Origin: Fallopia convolvulus | Taxonomy: Eukaryota > Streptophyta > Magnoliopsida > Caryophyllales > Polygonaceae | Reading direction: 5' to 3' | Assembly (NCBI GenBank): GCA_964016875.1 | Contig: OZ024734.1 | Span: forward strand, 51,628,622-51,692,621 | DNA length: 64,000 bases | Shown: positions 46,257 to 58,332 of the stretch, piece after piece | Layout of the letters: each line of letters starts with the position of its first letter | Numbering within the stretch: position 1 is the first letter of the stretch | Program-made: the position numbers and the translations under genes | Notes under the pieces: generated by a model | Told to the model about the DNA's origin: nothing | The model's input: only the letters and a program-made list of their open reading frames with translations | The model's database searches: none

Positions 46257-48059
46257 AGAGAGCACCTTTCATATTTTTCACATGAGGCCTTTTTCTTAAC
46301 CAAATCTATGGATTTTCATTTTGGGGCTTCTAATCTTCTAGCAATATTTTCAAGAGAAATAACACCTTATACCTCCTAGCTATATCTATATATATCATTA
46401 TTCACTAAGATGGAAGGTATAGTAGTAGCTCCAAGTGGGATCGCACCTTAGTAATATAATGACATTGATTATTGGGAGAACTCGTAGTGCAACCTCATCT
46501 AATGATTAGTTTATATTATATCTCTTGCCTTTCCTTTTTCCATTTCTTAATCATATCGCATCTTAATAGCTTTGCTTTTTGTGTTTTCTTCTTTTAATTG
46601 ATTAATTTTTATTGGGTGTTTATTTGTTTGTTCTAATTAAGAGTTTACAGATCTACCTTCCACTGTTCTCTTCAAATATTAACTTTCTTTTAAAGTTTGA
46701 GATCATCACTAGCTAGCTAAGCTAGTTCCCCCCACCAATTATGGTGTACAACGTTGCTTATCACCTCAAAATCTTTTTATTTAATTTTTTCTTGTACGTA
46801 ATAATATTTTTAAAAAGTTAATAGCGCAAGTTGATATGTAGTATATTGCATGTTACGATCTTGTGCCACATGTATTGTGATTTTTACATCACTAGTTAAT
46901 GAAAGCGATAACTCACAAATAGTACTTGTTAACTCAAATGAAAAGCTCTCAATTGATAATTGTCCGATTAGATTTAACAAAAACGAATGAAAATGATCGA
47001 GAATCGCAATCGGGTATATTTTTTTTTATCTAGCTAGGATGATGATGATGATAAAAAAAAATAATGTAATTTTATCTAATTTGATTCCCATGTGGCAAGG
47101 AATCGAAGTAAGGCGATAAGATTCAAAATCATAGGAAAATAAAAAAAGAAAAGAAAAGAAAAGTGATATCATATCGCATCATAATTATTTAATCTAAGTT
47201 GCAACGTACTATTCTTATTTATTTAAAAAATGAAAAAAAATATATATTGCTCTCTTAGCAACCGTTGAAAGTATTCAGTTAGGCCTGTAAAAAGAAATAG
47301 ACAAAAAAAAGATTAAGAAGGCATAATATAAGAGAGAGGATCTTGAATCGATGTGAGCGTGAATTGCAAATATGCAATGTCTAATATGCATGCTCATCGA
47401 AGCATGACTTGATTGGGGGCTTAGAGTTGGAAAAGGAAATCTAAAATCCATTTTGATTCTTGCTGTCTGCTTACTTTTTTTTATCTTTTTGGTAAATTAC
47501 GCGGCGACCCGCAAATTAGGAGACTCTTCACAACTAACCCTATAAAATTTGAAATTATGCAGTATGACCCTCGAAAATAGAAAAGTTATACGAAATCCCT
47601 TGAGATGTATGGGAGTTTCGCAGACCACCCTCAGAGTCGGAAAGTTCTTATAGGGGTCAAGGTCGACCACTAAGACGATAGGGTATAAACTCTATCGTCG
47701 GAGCAAAACTACTTTTTGGAGCCATTGTTAAGTACGAGTTAATAAGTTAGTCGATAAAATAAAAAATTATAATCCGGATGGGTTTAGGGATAATTTTTTT
47801 ATCTTTTGTGAACATACCCTATTGTTAGTGGTTTTGTGCCATTTTTATATTTTACAATGGTTGTGCTAAAAGGCATGAAATCACACATTGAATTAGTATG
47901 ATAAAGGCCCAATAAGGGGTAAAAGTCCAAGAAGTAGGTATTGGAAGTTTAAACTCTAGTTAATATTTTATTATTGATTGTTTTCTTATAAGGAAAGGAA
48001 TTAGAGGGGCCAACTCATATAGTAGTTGATCATCCTAGGGCATCCTGACAAATGACATG
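46257..48059. other. Intergenic AT-rich DNA
   Basis: No gene found on either strand. There are poly-A and poly-T runs and some less AT-rich sequence at about 47490-47720, with no recognised family. Confidence 0.4.
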
Positions 48060-49720
48060 ATGAAGATATAGCATTGGTTGTTGCATGCAATGGGATGTGG
48101 TATAGTGAAGCCATCTTAGCAATGAGATTTGCCGATTCGTTGATTTTCTTGAAAATGTGAAGAAGTCATCTCTTCTTGAATCTTTGAATGGACACTAGAA
48201 TACTTGATACAATCATATTGACCTCCCACTAGCAGCTCGATCCAAATATCGTTGATGGCATTAATAAGGCACAGATTGTCGCCTTTGATCTCAATCTTCT
48301 TGTAGCTAGCCTACCGAAATGTGTCGTAAACTTCATTCATAAGGCCTAGTGCTTCGACCATGATGATCAATTGTACTCCACATTCTCCGTTAGCCCATTT
48401 GACGATGCCACCATCTAAATCCTTAGATAATAAAACCAAAGGTTGTGTGGCCATTAGTGTCTTTTGCGACGTCAAAATTAAGTTTGACGTACCTCGGGAG
48501 AGGACATGTCCATTTGATGTGTTAGTGTTTCCTTCTAGTTTGGTTTTTGTAAGTTTTTGGGAGGCCTATTTGAGGCATATCCTTATCTGCTTGTTTTTGG
48601 GCTAGGTACCAATCTTTTGTTTGTTTTTTGGAAAAATCCTACCACATCTTTTAGATCTTCACTATCTTGTTGTTTTAATGTTGTGTTTCGTTAATACCAG
48701 ATGCACCACCTAAGGAAGGTGGGTTTCTAAATTTATCAGCATTAAGCATTTAATGGAGTTCTGGTAGGATTTGAGTTAGTCGATAGTCAGTGTTGGTATT
48801 CTCAATTATAAGAAGTACGTCTTTAGACTGACCCGAGATATCACTTATCTAGTGCCGGGGAAGTTGGCGAGAATGTTTCCAATATCCTCGTATGGATGAT
48901 GGCAGTGTGTGCACGGGAGCATGATAGGTATGTGTCCCTCAAAGAGCCTAGCTTTTGTGGGGTGATTGTTGTTCACAATCTTCTAGAGGAAGTTTTTGAA
49001 TTTTGGGGGAAGGTTCACATGCAATGTCTATTTCAAGTCTAGCTTGGGGGTCCTTTTATTAATCGTTGATCATCTTTATTGTGGAGTTAGTGGAGAACCA
49101 ATCGTTTTTACTCGCGCCCTAATATAGCCGGTCAAGAATCTCATTTGTGGGGATTGGTGTGCTAAGTATCTTGGTGATAACTTCCTTCTTAAGAACTTGC
49201 TCAAGATTCGGGATGTTTCATTTTTTGTCGTAAGTGAAATAGTCGGGCATCACTTCCTCTTGATGAACTCACTCAAGGTTTATACATTTTTCTAAGAGAT
49301 GTTTGTCATATCTCCATTGGTTTTTACAAAATTTGATTGTTTTGTCATCGCCTAAGCTCCATCCGAGCCCATATATAAAAAGGTTTCTAAACTATTAGTT
49401 TTGTCCATTGTCATGACATGTTGCTCTTTGTTTTTAATCAAGAACGGGTTGCACTTTCAAGTACTTTGTCGATATGACTTTAACCCCTATATTGTTTGGT
49501 TCAACAAGAATTTTTCGAATGAGTTTTACTTGGACGGAATTATTCATCTCACTCGAGGGGTGCTTCTTTGAATTTGTATGGAATATTCGTGGACTTCTTT
49601 TGTATCTGTTTCCCACAAATATATGTTTGTTAGCGCAAAAAGTCATCGAATACCAAGGGTCGTGTCTGAACCTAGATCTTCTTTCTAAATCCCCTACTAT
49701 ACGCCTATAAAACAATGGAC
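48060..49720 (-). pseudogene. Decayed LINE: RT end, zf-RVT and RNase H-like parts
   Basis: Three pieces in L1-type order on the minus strand. At about 49600-49440, VKLIRKILVEPNNIGVKVIS then TKYLK resembles the block before the zinc finger in plant LINEs. At about 49020-48860, NLPPKFKNFL-KIVNNNHPTK and PCTHCHHPYEDIGNILANFP match the zf-RVT pattern with its C-x2-C. At about 48330-48080, IEIKGDNLCLINAINDIWIE resembles the RNase H-like domain. Stops and gaps throughout. Alternatively it could be a host gene fused to such a domain, but the decay argues against that. Confidence 0.55.
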
Positions 49721-50130
49721 AAAGAGAGACTTATCTCCCTAATCCACCTATGATGCCTAAATCAGTAAAGGTCTTGCAATGTGTGCTTAAAGAACAAAGC
49801 TTACAATATTTATAAGGGAGAAACCCGCTCTCTACTCCCCTAGGGTTGGCCGCTTGTTTTACTTGTCCCGCAAGTAGTCCAATATTATATACATTCATAA
49901 AACATGAATATCTTTAATTGAGAAGTAATATTAAGACGAGATATTATTCTTTCCCATAAATATAATAATAAAAGACATACAAGAAAACATATCAAAATAC
50001 TATCCTGAAATATGTTTACATCTAGTCATTAAAAATATAAAAAGACATATATCAACAATAATAATAATAATAATTAAAATAAACACATATAATTAATTAT
50101 CACAAAATTATACCCATTCCAGTCTCTCTC
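49721..50130. other. Non-coding DNA
   Basis: AT-rich with short repeats (for example ATAATAATAATAATAATAA near 50060). No gene seen. Confidence 0.4.
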
Positions 50131-50400
50131 TTTTTTTTTTAAGTGAGCTAAGCTCGTTGTTTATTAAAAAGGAAGGGGGCGGCTTACAAGCAGATCATGT
50201 GGGGGTCGCCACTCCCCTCACAGCTTCATTAATAAGCTCTATTACATTCCTATCAAGGCTTTCGATTAAATGACATCCTAATTAAGGGATGAGAGTGAGC
50301 TAGATTGTTTGCCTCTCTATAGATGACGGAAATGAATGGTCCATTCCCTACTAATAAAGCCTTGGCACCTCTTAACCAGGCTAGAAAATGAATGGTAAAA
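50131..50400 (-). mobile_element. 5'-truncated LINE 3' end with poly(A)
   Basis: On the minus strand the sequence reads through the end of an RNase H-like frame (YREANNLAHSHP, then NVIELINEAVRGVA) and a short 3' UTR ending TTAGCTCACTT, then a run of A (about 50137-50147). This is the usual form of a 5'-truncated plant LINE insertion. I could not find a convincing target duplication, though the TCTCTCTC at the tail end recurs near 50425. Confidence 0.6.
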
Positions 50401-50441
50401 GAAGAACCTAACTTAAGTACAATGTTTCTCTCTCACACTCA

Positions 50442-50577
50442 TAAATTAGATTTTTCTTTCAAGGAAACAAACACATATAATTAATTATCACAAACTTATA
50501 AACATCATGCTAGTCTCTAACCAATTCAAAGTGCAATATTCATAAATTAGATTTTTCTTTCAAGGAAACAAACACAA
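50442..50577. repeat. 98-bp spaced direct repeats beside the LINE
   Basis: CATAAATTAGATTTTTCTTT plus CAAGGAAACAAACACA occurs at about 50444 and 50542. A related piece, AAACACATATAATTAATTAT, occurs at about 50083 and 50468. Together they indicate local duplication around the LINE. Confidence 0.7.
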
Positions 50578-51059
50578 CTCATTCTATGCTTAAATGTGTC
50601 AATTATCATTATATATTATTATCAAAATCAACTTTGTTAGAACATATACGTTCTTAGAATGCTTGATAGTAAAAGAAGAACCTAGCTTTTTTTACAAAAA
50701 AAAAAGCATAAAAACTAAAAAAAGGGTGTTTTGAAAGAATTAAAAAGGCTAGCTTAGGATAGTTTCATATAAATTTTAGATTTACATATGATTTTATCCA
50801 AAGCCCTTGATTTTATGGGTGATGATTTTACATAACATAATCTTGTGGAAACTTTAATCTGCTCTTTAAAGGTGATTTAGGGTCATTTTGTGCATGGTGT
50901 TAACGTTGAAATTTGTGAAAACCATCCCATTTGATTGCTAGCTTTGTGTTTTGTGTCCTTAAAAGAATAAAGTTTTATATTTTAAGACAAAGTTAGTAAA
51001 GATGTTTGGTATCTATTCTGGTCGCCATTCGTTTTAATTTTTGAAGGAAGAAGGGTTCA

Positions 51060-51414
51060 CTTTAATTTATCTTTAACTCCCAACTCCACCACCGCCATGA
51101 ATCCGTCCACCACTCTGCCACCCTTATTCTTCTTGTCTCCTCCTTTAAATCTTGCAAGGGCCCTTCAAAGTTCAAACCCCCTAATGGTTAGAAGACATGT
51201 CAGTATTTCACAGATTCGTCGTACAAATTCCTCTGCTTATCTGGATTTGTGTTATGATGAGATCTCGTTAGTAAGATTAAGACTATTGTTTCGTCTTCAA
51301 CCTTTAGTTTTTAATTTTTTTAAAATCATCCGAAGTGATGATTTAGGTTGGCTTTGTAATATTGAGGCGGCTTAATATTTGCCTTATAATGAGCTAGTAG
51401 CTCATTTTTCGAAA
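51060..51414 (+). other. Possible retrocopy with A-tail
   Basis: Contains a 92-codon frame (51097-51375) with no recognised domain, a short 3' stretch with GAGCTAGTAGCTC and a terminal (A)11 at about 51403. The A-tail suggests a LINE 3' end or processed transcript. Coding identity is unknown. Confidence 0.3.
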
Positions 51415-51919
51415 AAAAAAAATAGTTTAAACCCTAATAAATCAAAACCCCTCTCTTCCAAATATTCCTATAGCTATATATGACAAGGCTAGTTAGAATA
51501 TATGTTACTTTAGGTTGATTAATATGTTTAGACTATGTGCAGCCAATATATCCTCCAAGAGATAGATACCCGAGTTGCTTGAATTCTTTGTGACGTTGTA
51601 TATTGGGCGATCTCCACAAAACATGCTCTAGAATATATCATATGAGCGATGCACGTAGAAGTTGTGCAATTAACCACGTACTATTTATATGTAGCTAGCT
51701 TTATTTGGTTCGATGTGTTTGTTACTTTTAAGGTATTTAGGTTGTTGATTATGTACTAGCTTGACGTGGTTATTTTTTTTCTCTTTTCTTTTTTGCTTTA
51801 ATTAAGGTTGTTTTGTTTTCTTGATTACTTATAAAGACTTTAATACCTATAAATACCTTAGGTTGATTAATGTGTTTAGACTCGAGGCGAGTATTACACG
51901 TTTGTTCTTGTTGGATCAG
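51415..51919. other. Non-coding DNA before copia element I
   Basis: Contains TAGGTTGATTAATATGTTTA near 51512 and a near-identical piece near 51859, a 350-bp spaced direct repeat. No gene. Confidence 0.45.
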
Positions 51920-52810
51920 TGTTAGGGAACTAACACTGAAACAATGGTTTCTCCATTCGAGAAATCGAAGTTTTGATAATGACAAATAAATATGGAACTA
52001 ATTCCCTTACAAGTTATTTCAGGAAAGATAACAGGATCACAGGAAATGAAAGGGAAACATTCCCCATGACGCCATCTGAGTACGTGGCAAATAAAGTATA
52101 GGATAAAGAACAATTTTCACTATTGTCTTGGGCGGCAAGACAAGTTCCGAATGAATAGAAATGAAAAAGGGTACGCTAGTCTTTTTGAATAGTATCGTAC
52201 TCCCCAAGACAAGAAGGGCAAAGGCGTCAGAAGCTAAAAGTGGAAACTCTATAAATAGTATGCGATGCCACTAGGTCAAATTAAGCTCTCAAATGCAAAA
52301 GCACCAAATCCAAAAGGAAAGAAAGTGAGAGCCCGAGCTGATCCATAGAAGACGACGATCCATTAGTTCGAAGAAGGAAGTTTCGTGACAAGACGATGGA
52401 GACTGTGTGAAGATCACCATCGGCTTGAAGATTTGGTTCATGTGCTAAAGGGAACTGCACAGGAACGAGTCAGGTTCACCATCTATATTCAATTGTGTTT
52501 AGATCTAGGAATCACTATGATTTAGTCGTTAGTATTGTTTGTGAGTGGGATTGCGAACAATAGAGAAGTTCGACTTTGTATTGTGTATCTTGAGATCTAT
52601 CAACAGTAATATAGAGTGTGTTCAAAATCCTCCAAGGGAGGTAGAGGTTTACTCTTCAGCTAGTTGGTTGTAGAGGTTCCTCTATAAGGAACTGTGTCCT
52701 TGTCTTTGTTCTGTTTTAATTTTCTGTGTTGCTTTATTCCGCTGCGTAAGGGAACTGTCACTAGAATAGTTCCCGACTTGTCTTAACTAACACAGATCTA
52801 CGATCCTACA
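51920..52810 (+). repeat. 5' LTR of copia element I with PBS
   Basis: TGTTAGGGAACTAACAC to GATCCTACA, 891 bp. The PBS TGGTATCAGAGCCTGG starts at 52813. The upstream 5-mer is ATCAG; the matching duplication is lost with the 3' end. Confidence 0.82.
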
Positions 52811-52856
52811 ATTGGTATCAGAGCCTGGCTCTAGATTTTCTGTAAAAACTTGCAGG

Positions 52857-54680
52857 ATGTCTACGGAACTGTCTTCAGATCTTAGTGTTGTTGGACACAG
52901 AAACAACAAAACACCCAGGCTGATTGAAGGGCAATTCGAGAGATGGCAGGGACTGATGAAAGACTGGATGCGAAGTCACGGTTACAAAGCATGGGCTGTA
53001 ATCGAGAAAGGGAACTTCGTCATCAACCCAGCAATCGAGAATGATCTCACAAAGTGGGGGCCCAATGAGTGGAAGTGTATGGAGGCCAATTTCAAAGCTA
53101 AGATGTACCTCAACAATTCCATGAGTGAAATCGACTCCGCCAAGGTGGAAAACCTAAAAACCGCTAAGGAAATGTGGGCTACTATTGAGCAGATGCACAT
53201 AGGAAGCTCAGATCTAAAGGAAGATCACCAAATGGATGCTCGTCTGGAGTTCTACAACTTCAGGATGGCACCTGGAGAAACTGTATCATCTTACCAGTTC
53301 CGCTTCGAGGGACTACTGACTAAACTTGAGAATTTGGAATTCCAGAGAGTGAAGTCACAGAACGGATGAATGTAAAAAAGGTGATAGACGGTCTTTCCGG
53401 AGAATGGACTCATGATCGAACAACGTTCAGGGAAAATCCATCCAACAAGAGCCTCATGCTTCATGAGATCTTTGGGAAACTAAAGACGTATGAGAGAAGG
53501 AGGAACTCTGACAAAGCTCAAGTTAAACCTGGAAAGGGAATAGCACTTAAGCTTGAGAAGGTGATCAAGTCTGTCCAGGAACAGTGTAAAGAATCTGAAG
53601 ATGCGGAAGAGGATAACATAGTGCTTATCACAAAAGCGCTACGCAATCTCTACAAAAAGGGAAAGTTCGGGAAGAATTATGGAGGGAACAGTCACTCACG
53701 AGACTACAACAAATCTGGAGAAAAGGATTCCAAGGATATCATATGCTTCAAGTGCTTCAAGAAGGGTCACTATGCTAAAGCTTGTCCTCTGGGAAATGAC
53801 GAGAACAAGTCTGGGAACAAAACCTACATAGCAACATGGGATGATGAAGATGATGAGGATCCTGAGGCTTGGGCCACTCCGAACATGTGTGCTATGGCCA
53901 TCAAAGGAGATCCTAAGGAATCACAAGAGGATGTGAGTATTCTAACCAGTTGCTTTGATAAATATTCTAAATCTGATCTTATTCGCATACTTTCTAAACT
54001 TGTTAAAGACAATATGAAACTTCAAAAGGAAATGAGTGAAACTGAAGAGAATTGTCTTAAATTAGAAAGCGATGTTGCTGAGAAGGAACTTAAATTGAAA
54101 AACACTAAATCTGTTGAATGTTCTGTGTGTGATAACCTGAGAAAGGAACTTGACTCTGTAATGACTGCTAAAAATAAACTTATCTCTGTGCTTGCTATTG
54201 TTACCTCAGAAAAGGAAATCCTAACTAAGAAGCTAGAAATTAATGAGGGAAAGAAAGTTATCGAGATTCCTAAGATCACGTTTGTCCCATCTAGACATGG
54301 CATACGATACTCTGAAATGGACTCTGGAAGTGATCAAAAGACCCTTACTCTAAGGGAACTAAGTGAAAGTAAAGCCCTAGAATTACAAACTGAAAGAATA
54401 AAAAAATTACATCTAGAAGAAAAGATTAGAGTTCTTGAGAGTGGAACCAAAGAGGAAAGGGACTACTAAACTGGTAATAACTCTCGTAGGATATATGTCA
54501 AGATAGCTAAGGGAAACGGTTCCAGAGGACCAAACAAGGAAACTGTTGAGAAAAATAGAATTCAGAGACCTCATCCTAAATACTATCTAGGCGAATACTA
54601 TAAGACTTGTTAGACATGTGGGAGTCATGGTCATTACAAAGAACAGTGTCCTAAGGCATGTTTCTCAGGAAGTCACATAA
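52857..54680 (+). pseudogene. gag of copia element I, frameshifted
   Basis: Start at 52857 (MSTELSSDLSVVGHRNNK). The first frame has the UBN2-type copia Gag pattern (GQFERWQGLMKDWMRSHG, SAKVENLKTAKEMWATIEQM). A frameshift at about 53334-53345 moves to a frame that runs to 54469 and includes the CCHC knuckle CFKCFKKGHYAKAC (about 53750) and a Lys/Glu/Leu-rich coiled coil. After a TAA at 54467, a second knuckle (C-stop-TCGSHGHYKEQC, about 54606-54650) carries TAG between its first two Cys. Not functional. Confidence 0.85.
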
Positions 54681-54816
54681 ACAGGAACAACAATAGATCT
54701 TCACGTTCAAAATTCTACAGGAACTATAACTCTATTGATGTTAATATTGCAGATTATGTTGATTGTTATCCCTGTAAGGAACCAAGCAAGGAACACCTTG
54801 CCTAGGTAACCAAACA

Positions 54817-56113
54817 TTGACTCTTTTACAGGTAAGAGCGAGGGGGAATTGTATGTGGTTCATAGACAGTGCTTGCTCCAACCACATGACAGGAAACAAG
54901 AACAATCTAACCTCACTTAACACCCAGGTCGAAGGAGGAAATGTTGCCTTCGGCAACAGGAACAAAGGAGCAATTCAAGGTTCAGGGGAAGTCAAGCTCA
55001 ACAAATCAATCAAATTCAATAATGTCAATCTTGTAACAGATCTTGGTTATAACTTACTATGTGGTGCACAACTCTATGATCAAGGGAACAATGTTGTTAC
55101 ATTTGATTCAAATGAATGTCTGGTAGTGAACAAAGAAACTAACAAAGTTATTCTTAGAGGAAAACGATCCAATAATGTTTACATTGTTGATCAAGATTTT
55201 CAACCTCCTAGAAAACTATGTCTCACAGTTCCCACAAGTGATACTGATCTTTGGCATAGACGTCTTGGTCATGCGGGCTTCAATCTTATCCAGAAGTTGT
55301 TCTTGCAAGATCTTGTAATTGGTTTACCTAGGATACACCCATACACAGAAAAACTATGTGATGCTTGTGCCAGAGGTAAGCAAACTCGAAGTTCCTTCAA
55401 ACCAAAGAAGGTTGTTAGTACTTCCAAACCCTTGGAAATGTTATACATGGATCTATGCGGTCCAACGGACACATGTTGCTATGGTGGAAGCAGGTACATG
55501 TTTGTGATAATTGATGATTATTCTCGGTTCACTTGGGTTATTTTCTTGTCTTCCAAAGGAACAGTGCTCAAAGAGTTTGAAGTCTTCATCAAAAGAACAG
55601 AAGTCAGTCTAGGAACCAAGCTGAAGTCCATACGCTCAGACCATGGAACAGAGTTTGATAACTCAACCTTTCTCAACTTTTCAATGAAAATGGAGTGTCT
55701 CACAATTTCTCTGCACCAATAACTCCACAACAAAATGGAGTAGTGGAAAGAAAGAATCGCACCTTGAAGAACATGGCTCGAGCCATGGTGCTCGAAAGCG
55801 GAGTTCCATCAAACTTCTGGGCAGAAGCTATCTCAACTTCAGCTTATATCCTTAATAGAGCCATGATTAGACCATTGTTACTTAAAACTTCCTATGAACT
55901 AATCAAAGGCAGAAAACCGAATATTTCCCACCTTAGAGTTTTTGGTTGCAGATGTTATATTCATAACAATGGGAAAGATGCTCTCGGAAAGTTTGATCCA
56001 AGAAGTGATGAAGGGATCTTCACTGGGTACTCCCTTCAAAGCAAAGCATACCGAGTCTACAACAAAAAGACCAAAAAGTTTGAAGAAAGTGTCCATGTTA
56101 TCTTTGATGAGGA
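54817..56113 (+). pseudogene. Protease and integrase of copia element I
   Basis: The protease active site reads WFIDSACSNHMTG (D-S-A where D-S-G is usual). The pre-integrase block LWHRRLGHAGFNLIQ, finger (CDACARGKQTRSSF) and catalytic D in MDLCGPTD and IRSDHGTEF follow. A frameshift at about 55690 moves the rest (PQQNGVVERKNRTLKNMARA, catalytic E) to the next frame, ending with the C-terminal block HLRVFGCRCYIHNNGKD and FEESVHVIFDE. The RT that should follow is replaced by element H. Confidence 0.87.
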
Positions 56114-56117
56114 ACCC

Positions 56118-57045
56118 ATACTTTCTTTAAAGTTTTATTTGGATATTATGCTATCTTTTACTTGTGTTCTAAGTTTGATTGAGTTTGGAGATTTGTGGGA
56201 GACAAAAACCCTAGTTTTGCAATTGAAGATCAATTTAACTCTTGTAAGTTTTATTGTTCTTTAATGTCGATTTCTAGCTAATTTTCTCATGTCCAACTAG
56301 TTAGTTGAAGTTGTATGCATGATTGTTTGTGAGATTTGAATTATTTTAGTTTGCCTTGACTAGATTGAATCTCTCCATGCTTGATTGATTAAATTCACTT
56401 AGGATTATAATAGATTGGCCACCTATTCTACTTCTAGGTTGAATTACAACTAGAATAATTAAATAGACGGTGGAATTTGATTATTCATGGATGAATCCTT
56501 TGATTAAACTTATAGACGGTGGAATAAGTTTAATCAAAGGCGGAGAATTTAATCACAAGACTTCATGAATAGACGGTGGAATTCATGAATATTGTTTCTA
56601 TTGAATGCTTTGAACTTAATTGCATGATCAACTTGACATAGAAGGTTTTCTAGGTTAATTGATTAAAAGGTTGTTAAAGACGGTGTATATTAACAATCAC
56701 AATAAGCTTGAATTCATAAATTCACAATAGATTAGTCAAGGGAAATTGAAATAAGGATAATCGATGATCAAAACTCATGTATGCAATGGATACAAAATTA
56801 ACTAGTTGGACGCCTTTCTCCATATTTGAATCTCAACTTATTTTTCTTGCTTTGATTTAATTAGTTTTAATTACTTAGATTCTTAGTTCATAATTACAAA
56901 ATCTCCCCCTTTAGTTTAGTAATATTACTTAAATCCAAATAATCCTAGTCTCTGTGGGATCGACCCTTACTTCCACTTTGCTAAGGTTAGAAAGTTAGGA
57001 ATTTTCTTTGACCGCGCTTTTATAGAGACGTAAAAGTGCTCGTCA
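56118..57045 (+). repeat. 5' LTR (partial) of element H
   Basis: Ends GTGCTCGTCA at 57045. GTGGGATCGACCCTTACTTC at about 56957 is the Athila LTR landmark. The left edge, where it meets the copia integrase, is uncertain and I see no clean TG start, so it is probably truncated. The PBS TGGCGCCGGTGCCGGGGACT follows at 57050-57069. Confidence 0.7.
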
Positions 57046-57156
57046 AATTTGGCGCCGGTGCCGGGGACTCGGCTACTTATTTGTGTTTATCTAGTGTTAC
57101 TTTTTTTTGGTGTTGTGAACCTATCTTACGGTTCATAACACTCGTGCTACTGATCC

Positions 57157-58332
57157 ATGGCTTTGTTTGAATGTAGACAGCTGCAAGATGAACACTTCCA
57201 TGACTATTTTTTTAGATTTCAAAACCATGTGATTGAACTTGGTGCTTGGGGATTACGATACAATGATAGAGAGGTAAACATGGGAGTTATCCATGGTATG
57301 AATCTTGAGACAAGAGGATTGGCTGATTACTTGAGCAATGAGAGGCTTTTATTTATGGGATGTTAGGAATGCTGGGAATTCTTCTGTTTCATGAGCCATC
57401 AATGCTTTTTGGTCGAGTCATCTTCCCAACCACCCCAGCCGGTTGATAAGTCTCTTGAGGATTTAATCAGGGATCTCCCTACATGGGTGTATGATTCGGA
57501 GCAATGTGAGTCTTGTTCTTCATATATGCATTCCACAATCTCATGTCCTTTTGAGTTGTGTGAAAGAAGTGGTGGAATCACGTTGGAATCAAACAATCAA
57601 GAGTCAAACACCCAGATGCAAGTTGTGGATCAATCTAAGACACTTGATGTGGGCTATGAGGATGAATTTGACGCCAAACATGAAGTCACACCTATAAGTC
57701 ATGCTGAGCAGATCACCATAGAGCGTACTGAAGTCTGTGCAGGCATAGAGATTCTTACAGAGCCTAGAGAGATTGAGTCATTTTCACCCATGTGGAGTAA
57801 ATTGCTTGAGGGTTTTGTGGTTTTGGAAGAAGACTCGTTTGTTGACAATGATGACTTCCTTGCTGAAGAAGTAGACAACCATGAGGGAGAAACACAACAT
57901 GAATTATTTATTAAGGCTCCCGTTGTCATGGTGCACCCTATGTTAGGCCTTGACATCCCATGTTTCAGTTTCCCCACCTTCTCACATCTAGAGCTGATGG
58001 AGCTCCAAGATGAGGAGCCAAGTCTACAACACAAGGTTGAAGATCAAGAATATATGGAGTTCATCCTGGATAAAAGTGGTATTGCTGATAAGTGCTTTGA
58101 TTCATATTGTAAGTATTTTCTAAAGCAACCATTTGTGCTGGATTTATTTGAACAAATGTCATCTCATGAAAATTGGGCACACATGTTTGCTAAATTAAAA
58201 CGTTCTTTGAAAGTTATATTATGCATCTTTAATTTATCATTGTGTTACTTATGTCTTTTTGAGATGTGTGCACAGGGGTTTGACAAGTTGTTAAGGGCAT
58301 TGACTATGTCTAATCTTGTCAATTCATGCTAA
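57157..58332 (+). pseudogene. Residual Gag of element H, the element's only ORF
   Basis: One frame broken by a single TAG (57364-57366). The first part (HFHDYFFRFQNHVIELGAWG, GMNLETRGLADYLSNERLL) aligns with the C-terminal capsid half of element B's Gag (YEYYERFKRLVASCPFHG...). The second part (from Met 57391) holds a CCHC knuckle, CESCSSYMHSTISC, residues 39-52, then a long acidic region ending in a hydrophobic stretch. The original Gag start is still visible at about 57129 but reads ACG instead of ATG and is out of frame after an apparent deletion. Protease and pol are absent, and the post-pol landmark follows directly at about 58335. Confidence 0.65.

Larger units (their letters stand above)
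51920..56117 (+). mobile_element. Element I: 5' half of a Ty1/copia (possibly Sire-like)
   Basis: The 5' LTR (51920-52810), PBS, gag with one clear zinc knuckle and a second broken one, protease and integrase are present. Sequence stops being copia at about 56117, right after the integrase C-terminal motif, where LTR sequence of element H starts. RT, RNase H and the 3' LTR are missing. The long Gag with a Lys/Glu-rich coiled-coil tail (about 53970-54460) fits the Sire/Maximus lineage; that placement is inference. Confidence 0.8.

Noticed and set aside
47040..47160. Low-complexity AT and GAAAA runs as a regulatory or matrix region
   Set aside because: Only simple-sequence composition; nothing specific to support it.
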